Shown in pieces: positions 1 through 12,691 of a stretch of DNA of 64,000 nucleotides. The stretch is from Amblyornis subalaris (taxonomy: Eukaryota; Chordata; Aves; Passeriformes; Ptilonorhynchidae), in the NCBI GenBank assembly GCA_018881555.1, contig JACAXG010000071.1, positions 1,400,464 through 1,464,463 on the forward strand. Direction: 5' to 3'. How positions within the stretch are numbered: position 1 is the first letter of the stretch; each line of letters begins with the position of its first letter. The translations under genes and the position numbers were made by a program. The notes below the pieces were generated by a model, which saw nothing but the letters and a program-made list of their open reading frames with translations, was not told the DNA's origin and did not search any database.

Positions 1-2654
1 GTTTTCATCAGGAGTAAAAAAATAGTAATGGATCATCTACGTTCCTTTCTGAAATGCTTATCCAGGTTCAAAACCAGAGTGGAATTTAAACTTGGTTTGT
101 AGGGTTCTGAAATTTCTGGATAATTTTTTCCATTTTAATTTGTGGTTAGGAATAGAACCAGAAAGACCAAGATACCTCACAATTTATTCGAGCATTTGGA
201 GTTGTGAGCAGAAGTAAAAATGTACTAATAATCACACACAAGCTAATAATTTCCTCCAAGATCTGGAGCCCGGTTTTGCAGAGTTGGGAGGTTTGCTGCA
301 GTTTCCAGTTAGACAGCAGTCAGGAGTGGGTCAAAACCAGGATCTGGGGTTGCAAGGAGGTCTCTGTGAGTGGGGCCCNATAAAGGCTTGAAGATTTTCT
401 CCTCATCACGTTGCACTTGTTGCTCCACGGAGTCCAAGCAGGTTGGGAGAATCACTGCCTTTGCCTTCCCTCATAGAAGAGATTTTTCACTGAATGTCAT
501 CGAAGGTCTTAAGAATATCCCTTTGTCTTTGAGGGAGTGAAGATATCAGCAGAGAGAAACACTGACTTTGTCATCCAAAAGTGAGTTTTTCTGTAAGAAA
601 AAGGATCACGTTTATGTTAGCAGAGAATGTGTTTTGTGTTGAAAAAGCTGGCTCAATTTGGAGTTGAAATCCATGAAACGTTTTCATTTGGGTAAAGAGA
701 GATTCTTTTTTAATCCATTTTGCCAATAGTGAGAGCTGTGAATGTATTATGACCTAATACAGTGCCAAGCGTAGGCCTTTGGAAGCACATGGGGAGGAAG
801 GAGTTAAGGATTCTGCTCCATGAGCCATCCACAGCAGGGAATGACCCAGTTTAAAAGGGTTAACAGTATTTGGTTTTTCAGAACTATTTGTTATATCAAG
901 TTAGTGCAGCAGAGGTCAGCCAGGTCACTGTGCCTCCCCCTTCCCTTTCCATCCCCAGCCCCTGCTCCGTTCCTTGTTTCTTCTCTAATCCGATGACCTC
1001 AGACACAGCTCTTTCCTTATGATGTTCTTGACAGCATCTTCAGACAATATGCAGCTCGACGCCAGTTGTCTTTCCCTTTTTCTGCTGTCCCTCAGGAGAA
1101 AACCTGGGATGCTAAAAGGCACTTTGTGCAATGGGGAAAAGCCTCAGCAATTTGTTCTGTGGTTTTTGGACAAGAGTAGCTGAGAAAACAGTTTTCCATG
1201 TATGTGCTCTGTTAGCATGGCTGTCTTGCCTTCTCATTGTGTGTGTTTGGGTGTTTTTTCTTTATTTTGTGTGTGTGTGATTAAATTCTCATTTATCCAC
1301 TGTANATTCTGGTCTCTTCCATCATGATGTCACTGAGTGTGACTTGCTGAAGCTCTCAGCAAATGCTTTTTTGGGAGTACAAGTTAACTGTTTACAAATG
1401 GGAATGGGAAGGTTTGGCTGGAATTTGTCCATGGTTTAGTAACCAAATGAGGTCAGATTTGCTACTGTAACTGAGAGTTAAGTACCCAAAACCTTGCTGA
1501 GAGGGTTCTGATCCTCATCCCTCCCCTCTGACCACCTTCTGCCAACTGAAGCTTCTCTTAGATTTTTGTTCAATGTATTTTTATGACCTATTTTCAAAAG
1601 TACTGAAGGCCCACAGAAAAGCAGAACCTCAGGTGCTTGGTGTCTTTTGAAAATCNGACTAGAATTAGGCAATAACTATTATGCTTATATATTTTTTCAT
1701 CTTACCAGCATCACTATGTTAACTGCTGTCATACCATTCACGAGCAACAGGATGCAAAACACTCTACCTGATATGAAACCAGGAAAAGTCTCATTTTCCT
1801 GCTTCCTCAGTTGCTTTTTTTACTGTGTTTCTCATTCTCCTCCACCTGTGCCTCTTGGACATCCAGTCAGTTGATATTTTTAAGAATGTTCCTTACTTCT
1901 CATTTCCTTCTGTTGCTCACTGTGCAGTCAGAGCTAGAGGAGTTACTCTTGCNCTTGGGGGTAAACTCAGTAAGGTGTAATGGGTTTTTCTGCCCCTGCT
2001 GTGGTTTGACTGGTTTCTGAGGAGTGGGCTTTGCTTTTCTTAGAAGGATGGGGTAGTCTAGTCCTGGAGGTCCTTAACCTCCTGAGGAAGTGAATGGCCA
2101 CCAACAAGCTGCTGCTGGTAATGTTACAGCTGGTTCTTGCAGCCTTCCCAGGGCTGGGGAACTGCCAGACCTCAGTGTTTTTAACAGATCTGAAGGATCA
2201 GTGAGGAAAAAATGCCTGTGCGTATTTGCTTGAATTAAAAAGCAAATTGCATCTCAAGAGTGTTTGTGTGTGTGGCTTGCCTTTGCTTCTTGGCCATGTT
2301 CAAGTACATAAGAGCTATTAGTGTCAGTGTTAATTAGAAAGCAAAGTTTAAGGCTGTGTCTCCTGTTAGAACTTTTTTATACTACAAGAAAATCCAAGAT
2401 TTTTAGTTCAGTCACCACAAGTTGGTATTTCAGGAGAGAAGAGCTTTACATTCAAAGTTTCATGTAACTGGCAAAAGCAAAGTTTAAGTAATACTTTCCA
2501 TTGTCAACTTTTTCAGTTCACAAGTTGTTTCTCTGTTAATGTTACAAGGTCCCTTTCCCAGTGGCATGACCAGTGACACTGCTAGTAATCAAAATATAAT
2601 TATTTTCAGTTGTATGCTGTGCTGGAGGAATCAGAAAAAATGGCTGTTCTGTGT
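1..2654. other. Gene-free DNA, nothing notable
   Basis: No frame here is long enough, or has the composition, to support a gene. The only structured elements are a short (TG)6 run at about 1268-1279 and T-rich stretches. Several short open frames are interrupted by single N bases. I see no transposon tail, RNA gene or clustered CpG. Confidence 0.7.
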
Positions 2655-2728
2655 ACAGTGTATGTTGGAGTTGGACTGGAGATTCTTATGGGTCCCTTTC
2701 AGCTCAGGATATTCTGTGATTCTGTGAA
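2655..2728 (+). mobile_element. CR1 LINE 3' end fragment
   Basis: The text runs 'ttggagttggactgg', then 'gggtccctttcagctc', then 'aggatattctgtgattctgtga'. This is the characteristic end of avian CR1 non-LTR retrotransposons, whose 3' end carries a repeated ATTCTRTG octamer. Here two octamer-like units are visible at about 2711-2726. Only the last ~70 bp can be recognised, so this is a strongly 5'-truncated, dead copy. CR1 orientation is plus. It encodes nothing, and the short open frame across it is incidental. Confidence 0.85.
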
Positions 2729-3637
2729 AAATGAGTTGAAATCATAAAAAGTGTTGGCTAATGAACTTCTTCAGCTGAGCAACAGTTGAACCTATTGGAA
2801 GAAAATGTATTTAAGTTTCGCCTTCTTTAACCTTAGGTGGAACATTCCTGATGTTTTACGTTACCCAGGATAGTGCAGGTCTTGAAGCCAATATCTGTAT
2901 ATTTCAGAGCTTTCATCCGCATTGTCTGGGAGGGTTTCAAATCTTTGCTCCGGCACCTGCCCAGATGTTTCAGGATTCTAGAGAGTCATGGGGTTGTGTC
3001 ATTTATTACGCAGTTCTCTCACCACTGGCCTCAGCACTACAGGTTTTTGGAAGCACAAATGTGACGGAGAAAGGGAGTATCTGGAGGCACGGAACCCTTT
3101 CAAGTTTTACAGGGGCTTTTTCTGGTTTTTTTTTGTGTTGGTTTTTTTTTTCTTAAAGAAAAGGCAAGAGCATCTTCTGTCATTGCAGCACTTGTCTTAC
3201 CCACCAAGTCATCTAAGTCAAAGAACACTTTTGTAATAAGGAAATTTCAAGTAATGGAAGATGTACAGTTTCTGTAGCAGGGAAGAGAGCATCAAAACAG
3301 GAATGGGAATTGGCAGGAGGAGCTCTGAAAGGCCGAAAGTTTCCAGCTCGGAGAGACAGTGAGAGAGGAAGTCAGTGAGTGCAAAAGGATTCCCTCTCTC
3401 CCCACCTCTCGGCCCCCACCCTCTGTCCTTCCTCCACACCCCACCCGGGGAGATGGGAGAAGAAACTTGGCAAGCCATCTTGTCGCCAATCAATCTGTGG
3501 TGTAACAATTAGCACTTAAGCAGCACTCACGCTAAACACAGGCTCAGAAAACACTTACAAAGGAAAAGGAAAAAAAAAAAACCTTAAACCCCAACACAAC
3601 AACAACAGGGGAAAGCTGGAACAGATCAATGCCACGC
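2729..3637. other. Gene-free DNA with homopolymer tracts
   Basis: Two T-runs lie near 3126-3134 and 3142-3151, and an A-run of about 12 at 3570-3581. Overlapping open frames at 2851-3236 show no known domain, and their codon use changes with the T-tracts. I see no gene. Confidence 0.65.
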
Positions 3638-4110
3638 CAACCAGGAGGCACCTAATACCCCATTATTGACGAGGCCGATAGCGCTTTAAGTGTGCGCTCT
3701 CCGTGCCGAGCAATTAGGCGGCAGGACCAGCGCGGCGGAGGCAGCTCCAGCGCAGGAACGCACCCCCCGCTGCCCAGCGCTTCCCCCAAGAGGTGTTTGA
3801 TGACAGCTTCATTTGTTAGCGAGATCCCAATAGCTGCCGGCGCCGGCATCCTTTCCATTACGGAGCAGAGTGCGAGGGGAGCTGGGCAGTGGGTCCTCTC
3901 CCCCCGCTCCCCCGGCCTGTGGTAACAGAATACAGTAGACGCGGAGTCTGTCTGTGCGCTGGCTAAATTGATTGTAATGGCTTTCTTAACGTGCTGAAAG
4001 AGCCGACTGTTTTCTCGCCTCGAAGAAAGGCTGGAGGAAGGAGGAAGTGACTCCAGCGGCTGCGGCGCAGTGGATGAAAGTAAACTTTTGTTTAGTAAAG
4101 ACCAGCCGAC
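3638..4110. promoter_or_regulatory. CpG-dense block, candidate CpG island or enhancer
   Basis: From about 3660 to 3960 I count roughly two dozen CpG dinucleotides by eye, against a CpG-poor background on both sides. The block includes homeodomain-type cores (CAATTAGG near 3709, ATTGATTGTAATGG near 3967) and a TGACAG motif near 3800 of the kind bound by MEIS/TGIF factors. At its left edge, 3638-3651 (CAACCAGGAGGCAC) matches the CTCF core at about 12 of 14 positions. In birds such blocks are usually unmethylated promoters or deeply conserved enhancers. No convincing first exon follows: the open frames at 3692-3925 and 4070-4348 have no recognisable product. Direction of any transcription cannot be told. 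Function is inference. Confidence 0.5.
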
Positions 4111-7100
4111 TGCAGACTGTCTCTGGCCTTTCAGCTGGCTCTCAGCAACACCGTGTTCGAGAAGAAAGGAGAGAGGCTACAAAACAAACTGTCAGCTTCC
4201 TGCCTTGGCTCTCGCTCCCGTACTAACCCTGCTCGTCTGGCTGCACCTCCCAGAAGCACGCTGGAAACCTCTTCATGCAGGGAGTCTGGTTCCAGAAGAT
4301 GCCTACAGGATAAGGCTTCCCGAGGGAATTCATGCACATGGAGAGTAGGGTATATGTGCTTTTAAATGCTTGGCTAGGCTGAGGCTTACCTCAGAAAGGT
4401 GTGCTGAGCTCCCATAACAGCAGAGGCTAAGCCAAGCCTGGAGAGGATATAGCCTTCTGAAGAGTATCCAGACAGCATCTGTTAGTGATAAACTGTGTTT
4501 ATCTGGAAGCCCAGAGCCATCCTGAGACCTCCCAAGTGGAGAGACGTGTCCCAGGTCAGACTGTCCATACAGCCAGATAAAACCATGCATCAGTCAGTCN
4601 TGCTTACTCACCAGAGCAAACCAGCAGGTGCCACTCAGGGACTGGAGGTGCACACTGCTATTCTCAGGTGTGCTGCAGCCTGTCCTGCTAATCTCTACTG
4701 CATTGGTGCCTGGACTAGCAGGGATCTGCCTAAGGAAAACAGTNCTGGGAGCTGCCCAGAGTAATCCAGCCACTTTTGTCCTAGGAGGATCATTGTGTCA
4801 TACCTGAGCAGCCTTTGGCAACAAAATAAACCAGGTGACACACAGATGTTGAGGCTTTTCTGAGAGGAAGTGTATGTTGTGATAGCTCTGTACAGGAACC
4901 TGCTCAGCNAGTGTGGGGCTGGGGTACCAGAGGCTTGCTCCTCAATTGCTCATCACNGGAGGTATGCTTTGGTTCCCTCTTCTCTTTCCATGGAATGAGT
5001 CTCTTAGAGGTACCACGGACTGGTAGGTACCACAAAGGATGAGGAGGCCCAGACACCTGGTGTGCAGGTGCTGCCAGAGTGTTAGGGAAGAGGAAAAGAA
5101 CTGAAGTTCTCCACTGCAGCAATGTCACTCAGGTTGCAGGTGATCCCACACCTTCACTCCCTTGCCTGGTTCCAAACATGTATTTATTCTCAAAGTTAGA
5201 TCTTGTGAGTAGAGAAAGGGGCTGCAAAGTACAACTTCTCATGCTGCTGTAACCAGAAGCTGCTCTCTGCTTCTGACCAGGAGGCTTTAAGATGATGCCA
5301 GATGGGGCCATTAAAGCTGTGCAAACAATAAGGAACACATAGGGGAGTCTGTTAATGGGTTTCTTTTGGAAGCATCAGCTGGAGCTGCTGAATGGGGCAC
5401 ATGACCTATTTAAAAAAGCCACTTGAGAAATGTGTCTGACTNCTGAAAGGATGAGGTTTCTTACCTTCTCTGTTTATGCCAAGCCACTAAGGATCTGACA
5501 TGCTGGATGCTCNCACACTCCTGTGTTTGCAGCGTTGCTCACTTGCCAATGCACTTCATGGCTCGTGCTCCAAAGCTCTGAGATGGTGGGCTGGAGGAAG
5601 TGTCCCAACCACGTTCTGAGCAGGGGGGAAGCCACATTTAAGGAGATGGCTTGCACAGAAGTGTTGTTTGATTACCACTTCTGGGAAGGGGGAGCCTGCT
5701 GTGAGTGCAGATTCTTTCCATGGTTACAAACCAACATTTTGCAGCATGGTTAGAGGTGGCTGACAGAACACTGAGAGTGCAGAAGTTTCTCAGCCTTGAG
5801 TCCTGGTGGGGGCTTTTGTGATCAGAGATTGTGGTATAGCTTGGCAAAGCTCTTGAGTTGCAGCTCATGTGAGGATCAGCTACTGATCCACTTTATGAAG
5901 GGAAATGCNTCTACCTGCAGTGGCCAGAGGAAAAATGATGTGGTGGAAGAAAAAAAAAATACAGATATGTTCCTTGAATCCAGATCTTAAATTGCTCAAG
6001 ACTGTGAAGGTATTTTCAGTCCATCTTTTTTGGAAGAATACTCCAACATCTTGGCTTGAATTTGAACCCAGGAAGCTGGTGAGGAAGGTGAGGATCAGTT
6101 CCAAGTGTGCACTATGTGCTGCTTCATTGGATTGGGTTTGAAAGAGGAGAATTCTCTGAGAAGACATAGAACACTAATTTCTCGATTGAAATTTGACTTC
6201 CTCTGCTTGATTCTTTACTGTTTGAAGCACAGTCTTANGATTTTATGATGGGCAGATCAGTCATCTTACAATGCCATTCAATCAAGATGGAAACTGTAAG
6301 GAGAATGGTTGAGTTGTCATCCTCTACAAGGGAGCAAGGCTTGTTCTTTTCAGATGACCCACTCCTGAATGGTGCTGTTGTATTTATTTCATAAATACTA
6401 CAATAGAAAGGTGTTGATCTTGCTGAGATAAAGGAAACNAGACTAGAATCTGCCTTGGAGGACACCTTTAGGAAAAGCATGAGGTGAANCATTACATTTA
6501 CATCTCTGTGTGCTATTAATACACAATACTGGAATAACTGTGGGAAAGGGNGGGGGGTGGTTATCAGGGACCAGCCAGAGCAGGGCTGTTCCATAGGGGA
6601 AAATGAGCTGGGGGCTGAGGGCAACCAAATAGGCAGGGACAGTGACCTCGGGGTGCAGTCCCACAGTGCTGGGGGCTGAGGACATGGTTGGTGACAGGAG
6701 CACCTTCCATTCACAGTCTGGTGTGCAGTCAGAGAAAGGCAAGGTCATGAGCCATGTCTGAGGTCCAGCCAGGGAGTCAGGATCAGCAAGGGATCGGTAT
6801 TTCTGTGTCACAGAATGGAGCTCCANGACCATGGAGGAGGTACCTGGATAACATTCCAGGGGAGGCTGCCCAGGGCTCCTGAGGCCTGTTGGTGCNTTCA
6901 GGGATTGAAAGCTGCTGTGTGCCTCTCTGCAGCAATGTCTTACCCACTTATGCACAAACTCAGCTAAAGACCAGCTCTTGAGTTTGAAATGGCATGAGGT
7001 ACTCNACCAGTTTGGCAGAGATTCCTTAAATGGGAGTGTGTGGTTTGAATTGTTTGTTTTGTCTCAGGAATTCAATGGCACATTATTAAGTTCAACTCGG

Positions 7101-9000
7101 ACACACACTTGGAATATTTTACACAGCAAAATCAAATCTGCANCCCCTTCAAACTGATGGTGTTTTCCACTGGTGCAGCAACCAGAAAATTTCACTGTGC
7201 CAGAACTTCCTGAAACTTAGATTTGTCTCACTTCAAAGGTGTTTTCTTGAGTTTTCATAAGCAGCAGTAAAGAACTGATTAGGGACCTTGCCACCTATGA
7301 TCATTTCTCCTTGCTTTTGGTNTGTGGCTGTAGCCAAGAGAGGAAAGAAAATCTGGTCTAGTTCTTAAATCTTCAAAAGTGTGAATATGCCATTCTGCAA
7401 ACCCGTCAAGACCCTTGCCTGGGAGCCTTTCCCATCTGACAGGAAACATCTCCTGAAGGAAAATCAACTTGAAGTGTTTTCTCTCCCACTTGCCACCTTC
7501 CAACTTTGGTTGCTGAGAGAAGAAGAGAAAGGCTTTTAACACCATGCGGTGACCCAGCCCTAAGTACAATCTCCTGGATTTGATCTAGCTGGGGAGACAG
7601 GAGGTCAGCTCCAGGGGCCAGGAAAAGTGAGAGAAACCATGTCAACAGGCTGCTCCCGCCGTGTCTGAGTGGTGAAGGATGAGNGTGTGGCACGGGAGAA
7701 GGAGCCAGGGTGCTCACCTGGAAAATGTTGCGGGAAGCCTGTCATGGATGTTTAAGTGCTGACAAGATGTGTNGGAGATATCCTCGCAGTGCATTTAGGA
7801 TAAGGGTAACCTTTCCTGTGCTTCCTGGTTCATAGAGGGGGGATGAGCAGCAGCTTGATGAGGGANACTGAAGCAATTTTGCAGTATGGAATAGTGCTGC
7901 TGTATTTATGTAAGGACTGAAAGGGCAGGTGATGGTGGGGATTTAATTCTGCCATCTTCCCTTAATCCNTAGGTGTGATCCCAAATCAGGTGAAACCAGC
8001 AAAAATGCATTTTGCCCGAACAGATTTCNAAGCAGGATTTTCAGGAGCATCTCCAGATCAGTAAATCCTTTGAACCAATATGTGACTTCTTTCTGAGAAA
8101 AATATCNATGGGATGAATCAGCTGCCTTACAGATCAGTTGTATCCCATGTTACCTCCAGGGATGTTGCAGATAAGGCTGGAGATGGCACTGGGCAAATCT
8201 GATACCAAGGACATGTGAGTAGTCCTTGATGGGAAGGAATTTGCTTTTGTAATTAGATTTTCTATAGTGAATTGTACTTGTCTTAAGAAGTAACGACTTG
8301 GTGGGTCTTAGCATGTACTTCCCAATGCCTTGTCAGAGAACACACATGAACTATGGAACAAAAAGTGTCTTAAAGAGGTAACCCATCTAATTCTGGTGTC
8401 AGTTTAAATTGCTAAGAACTGAATTCCTTGCAGTTTTCCTGCTTAGGATATGATAAAGAAAAACAGAAGCAGATCCCANTCTCCAGCAGATCATTTTCAC
8501 TGATCTGTTATCAACACTTCGGTGAGATCAAGGTTAAAAATTGACATTTTCTACTACTTATATGAGGGCAGAAATTTGAATCTGATGTTGTTTCTCCTCC
8601 TTTGTTTGTTTCTCACACTGTTAATTGCTCGACTTGTGTCCTCCTGCAAGAGTCAGCTGGGAGAGCTTGGTAATGTTTAGCCCTTGAGCCTGACCTTCCA
8701 ATCCTTGCAGAGTCCAAAGGAGAGGAAAGAGTTTTAACTGAATTTAATTGGGGTCGTCTTTGCCCATCAACCTCTTCCTCCTCAGCACCTGGGGGGTTTG
8801 AGCTGGGGCCCCACTCACTGGTGGAGAGGAGGAGATGTCTCCACGTCAGAGCCGGGCAGCTGTCACCGAGGCTTAGGGAGCAGACAGGAGACGGTGCCTG
8901 CAGGAAACAAAGATGGTTCCCACCTGTCCAGAGCTAATGAGGATGTTTCCGATGTCAGTAAATGTTTCCTGATCACAACGAAGAGCCAGTAATCTTCACA
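4111..9000. other. Gene-free DNA, nothing decisive seen
   Basis: Nearly 5 kb of ordinary single-copy-looking DNA with many isolated N bases. The longest frames, on the minus strand at 6235-6714 and 6443-6955, overlap each other in different frames, carry several N-derived unknown residues and show no domain. A G-rich spot interrupted by an N sits at about 6548-6558. I see no CR1 tail, tandem array or RNA gene. Confidence 0.65.
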
Positions 9001-9330
9001 ACCCACTCCTGAACAATAGGCAAGTACAAGAGGTGGAGGACAGAAGTGAAAGAATTGGGGAATAGGATGAAGATGAGACGTGGAGGAATAGAAAGGAAAG
9101 GGAGATAACTGAAGAAGGGAAGAAAAGAGACAGGGGAAGAGCTAATGAGGGAAAAGAGAAAGTAGAACACATGGCAAAGGAGAGAAAATGAGGATGTCTG
9201 GATGGAGCAGGGAAGAAATGGGGAAATAGATGGAAGGGGCCTGAGATGAGGGATACTGAGAGCACATTGGAAATGGATCAGAAAAAAAAGAGCAAAAGGA
9301 ATGTGGAATAAAGCACCAACAGGTGGAGAG
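9001..9330 (+). repeat. Long purine-rich (GA) low-complexity tract
   Basis: For roughly 300 bases the plus strand is overwhelmingly A and G, built from GGAA, GAAG, GGGA and GAGA words with only scattered C or T. It is not a clean microsatellite: no single unit repeats. The opposite strand reads as S/F/L/P-rich open frames (8973-9265), which are a composition artefact and not a protein. Such tracts can form triplex DNA or bind GAGA/ETS-type factors, but no specific function can be assigned. Confidence 0.7.
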
Positions 9331-10759
9331 GAGTGCTTAACACATCCTTTTCACAGAACNGTTTGAGAAGCTTGGAGTGGTGAAGGATAGGACATAGTCT
9401 CTAAGATGAATCTTGGGTCTAGAGAAACTAAGGGAAAAGAGGGGGAGAAAGTATTTCTGACATATAAAATTTTAATCTTACTATTGGAGTATTCCTTTTT
9501 GGCAGCAACTCCCGGAAAATCCTCGATCTTGACGTAAAGCAAAAGAGAATCCATTTTAAGTATTGCACAAACTATGAGCATCAACTCCCAAGTACCCAGC
9601 TGGGGTAGAGCTCTCACCTGTGGCTTACAGATAGAAGCTGACAGCTGATGTAGGAGATTTGTCCAAGAATTTCTAGCACTTCATTGGGTGCAGCAATAAA
9701 ACTGTGGTTTTACACCTTTTGGCAATGGTTCATTCTCACAGCCACCCTCTATTTTTTTATCCTTTCTCTGCAACAGAATTACCATCAAAGCACCAAGAGG
9801 TCCTGCTCACAGATTGGGGTCTTTATTAACCTCTGTCAAGAAATGGTTTTATTATTCACTGTTTTATATGTGCTGATATTGCTTTAAATTCTATGAAATC
9901 TCACTTGGAAGATTGAGTCTCACATTTAAATGTTTTTATGTGTTTTCTATGTCTGTTGTTTTTAAATTGCATCTCAGTAACAGTATTTGGAAGAATTGTG
10001 ACACATCACGTCGCATCAAGGGTGTGATTTATCTCATTTTGGTCCAGCTTTCTCATGATCCTCTGCCACAGCTCTGCTGTGGGCAATATGAGGAGATCAG
10101 CAGCTCCAGAGCACCATTCAACTCATCTTAAAATAGGTGTTAAAGTAGAAATTATTCCTATTCAGAGTCACACTGGCCTGTTAAAAACAGGAAGACACTT
10201 GAATCTACACAAGAAGGACAAATATTTATGTTGGTGCTAAGTAGCAGTTGTCCTTCATGAGTTTAAAAATAAAATGAAAGCAGAGAATATTCCATCAAAG
10301 TACGTCCTGTTGCAGCACTGGGAGCAGTGTGTTATGAAACCCTGTACCAAAGCTAAAACATTTAAGAAGGGAATTTTAAATTAACTGGGAACACTTTTCT
10401 TTTAATTTTAGTTTTGTATAAAAAATGATAGAATTTTGGTCTTATCAGATACCTGCAAAGCCAAACTGTTTCAGCAGAGCTGTGCAGTGCTCCGGTGGTA
10501 CAGAGGAGTCACTTCAGTCAGGTCTGCCAATTATCCTGCTCGTTTCCCAGCATTTCCCTCTGGCCAACAACAAGGATGGGAACCCACCAGCTCGTTTCCT
10601 GCTCAAGTTTGGTTCCGAGCTAAAAACACATTATTAGTGTTCCATTCCCCACAAAAACGCCAGGCTCCCCTGTGAGCTGCCGAGGGGCTGGATCCAGTGC
10701 GGGTGTTCCCTGAGGCTGCGACAGTCACGGGGAACAGGCACAGCTGAGCCCTGGGGAGG
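9331..10759. other. Gene-free DNA, nothing notable
   Basis: AT-leaning sequence with short hydrophobic open frames, such as 9684-9887, that have no recognisable family. No repeats or CpG clusters are seen. Confidence 0.65.
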
Positions 10760-11110
10760 TCAAAGCCACACGGCCCGAGAGTTTCAGGCTCTCAAACTTG
10801 AAACGAAGACATTGGGGTCTTTTCGCTTTGAAGAGGAGTGCGTNGATGTCAGTGGGCAACACGGGGAGTCAATGGCGGGGTGGGGAGAGCCTGCAGGAGA
10901 TCGCCCGCAGCCAGGGAGGACACAATTACCGCAACAACTGTCCGGCCCAGCCCGGCCAGGAGACTCCACTTAATGTAATTGAGTGTGAAGGCAGGCTGGA
11001 GACACAGGACCCGCTGCTGCAGCCCCCCCTCCCGCAGTATAGACACTATTGGCTGCTAATTGGCGCCAGTGGGCTGGTGCTAATTGTGCTCGTGTCTTGG
11101 GCTGAGGACA
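10760..11110. promoter_or_regulatory. Candidate homeodomain-site enhancer
   Basis: A moderately CpG-rich block carries a dense set of homeodomain-like sites. CACTTAA at 10967-10973 and TTGAGTG at 10979-10985 form an inverted pair of NK2-type motifs. TGCTAATTG occurs twice, at 11054-11062 and 11078-11086, spaced 24 bp start to start. The stretch between has GC-rich runs (CCCCCCCTCCCGC near 11030) and a GGCGCC box. Repeated identical homeodomain sites with preserved CpGs suggest a developmental enhancer. That is inference, since no alignment is available. The open frame across it (10798-11145) contains an N and shows no domain. Confidence 0.4.
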
Positions 11111-12658
11111 GGCATGTGAAGGATGAAGGGGTCTGCTGGGAATAGGAGGAGGGGAGAACCAGGGAGACAGTGGTCGTGGAAGTTGGAACAGGGCTTTAAT
11201 TTCATATCAAATATTTAAGTAAGTGAGTGGAAGATCGGTGAACTCTCTTTGTGGTGACCCGCAAAAGGCCGCGGGGAATAGCACCCCCCTGCCTGCAGCC
11301 CAGCCATGAGCTGTCTGAAGGGCTCTGTTCCTCTTCCTCCTTAGCTTTGTTTAATTAATTGCGAGAATTGCTAANGATCCTTTATTCCTCTTCATACCTT
11401 CTCTGCTTTCTGCCGTTGTTACTTCTTCTTTCTTTGTTTCAAAGATTCAGCTTTTCCAAATCCAGGACCATCAAACATCTACTGGCCTGCATCACATGGA
11501 AATTTTGGCTGAACGGAATGGCAGCTAAGGCTGTGATCAGGTTCATTACCCTGAAACTGGAGAAGGTCTGATCTGTACACACAAGGCCAGGATGAGCAGC
11601 GGTGACTCTGTGGTGGTGTTCCTTATGAATATCCAGTCAGGCTTCTGGAGGTGGAACTTTGCATGTATAAGGTGTCAGTAAGATGTATGTTCAGAAATAA
11701 TCACTTGGGCCAGGACGCCCAGTTCAGATGTGAGTTGTACCTGCATGCTGTCTTGCTTCTAAGATTTTAGTCTCTAAATAGGCAGGGAAAGTCTAATTCA
11801 GCTTGTGCTGGAAGCAGAGCTGCTGTGAGGAGGTGACGTGTTACCACCTNCCCCTGGGGGAAGGGGGAGTTCGGTACAGGGGAGAATGCTCTTCACTCTA
11901 ACCAAGCTGAATAATGTTAGCAGTGATGATAAGGTCCAGCCTTTGATACATCCTGGGAACAAGCTGGCGATGTCTGGGAACTCTGCTGTGAGTTCTGGCT
12001 GCCACCATTTGTTTGTAAAGTCCAGGTAATAGAAACTTGGAAGTGCTTGAGTTGGGGATTGAGGTGCAGCCAATTTCACCTGAATTCAGATCCCATCTCC
12101 CAGATCCAGGTGCTGCGTAGGTTTGTCGTGAGCTGAAGGAGGTGGATTTTCAGATGTTTTGCACTTTCTTCCCCTCAGTGTTTTAAGGTCAAAGTGACTT
12201 AGGTACCTGTGCCTTGACTTTGAAGGACCTGGAACCCTGTGGTGCAGTTTTGTGACTGACCTGAGACAGTGTGACTGTGGGATGCAGCATCCAGAGGTAC
12301 GAGCTCTCGTCCTGCCTGTGGGTTCCTCTCATCTCTAGTAAGTAATTAAGTGATTGTGAGTCACATTTGAAAACAAATCCTCGTTCCATTGCAAGCAGTT
12401 ATTTTCTTTCTTAGCTGGCTGCCAGTTTTCAANGCGATCCAGGGTTTAATATGGATCATTCCTTTCAAAGGAGGCGGAAGGAAAGGTGTGATCAGNAGAG
12501 AGAGAGAGAGCAATGATCAGTGTCCTGTTTTTATTAGAAATCGCAAGATGTTCATGTCCCCAGTTCCTCCCAAGAATGGACCACAATTGCAAAAATCACT
12601 TGGGCCTTCAGTGCTGTACAAAACAATGCATAAATAACTTTAAACTTGAGCTGTTATA
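11111..12658. other. Gene-free DNA with a short AG microsatellite
   Basis: An (AG)n run of about seven units lies at 12497-12510, directly after an N. Otherwise this is ordinary noncoding sequence. Open frames such as 11798-12079 on the minus strand show no domain. Confidence 0.6.
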
Positions 12659-12691
12659 ATTGTGTTACATTTGTGTGGTATGTAACACAAT
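12659..12691. repeat. Perfect 12-bp inverted repeat (hairpin)
   Basis: ATTGTGTTACAT at 12659-12670 is followed after nine bases by its exact reverse complement ATGTAACACAAT at 12680-12691. Either strand could fold into a 12-bp stem with a 9-nt loop. The stem is too short for a microRNA precursor (about 22 paired bases are expected). The arms contain TTACAT/ATGTAA, resembling half sites of bZIP factors. It could be a small palindromic binding site or the remnant of a DNA-transposon end. It is not a bacterial terminator. Confidence 0.6.

Noticed and set aside
6235..6955. Two long minus-strand open frames
   Set aside because: They overlap each other in different frames, each contains several unknown residues, and neither resembles a known family.
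8973..9265. Ser/Phe/Leu-rich minus-strand frames
   Set aside because: Translation of a purine-rich tract read on its pyrimidine strand; composition artefact.
12659..12691. microRNA precursor
   Set aside because: The 12-bp stem is too short and no known mature microRNA sequence is present.
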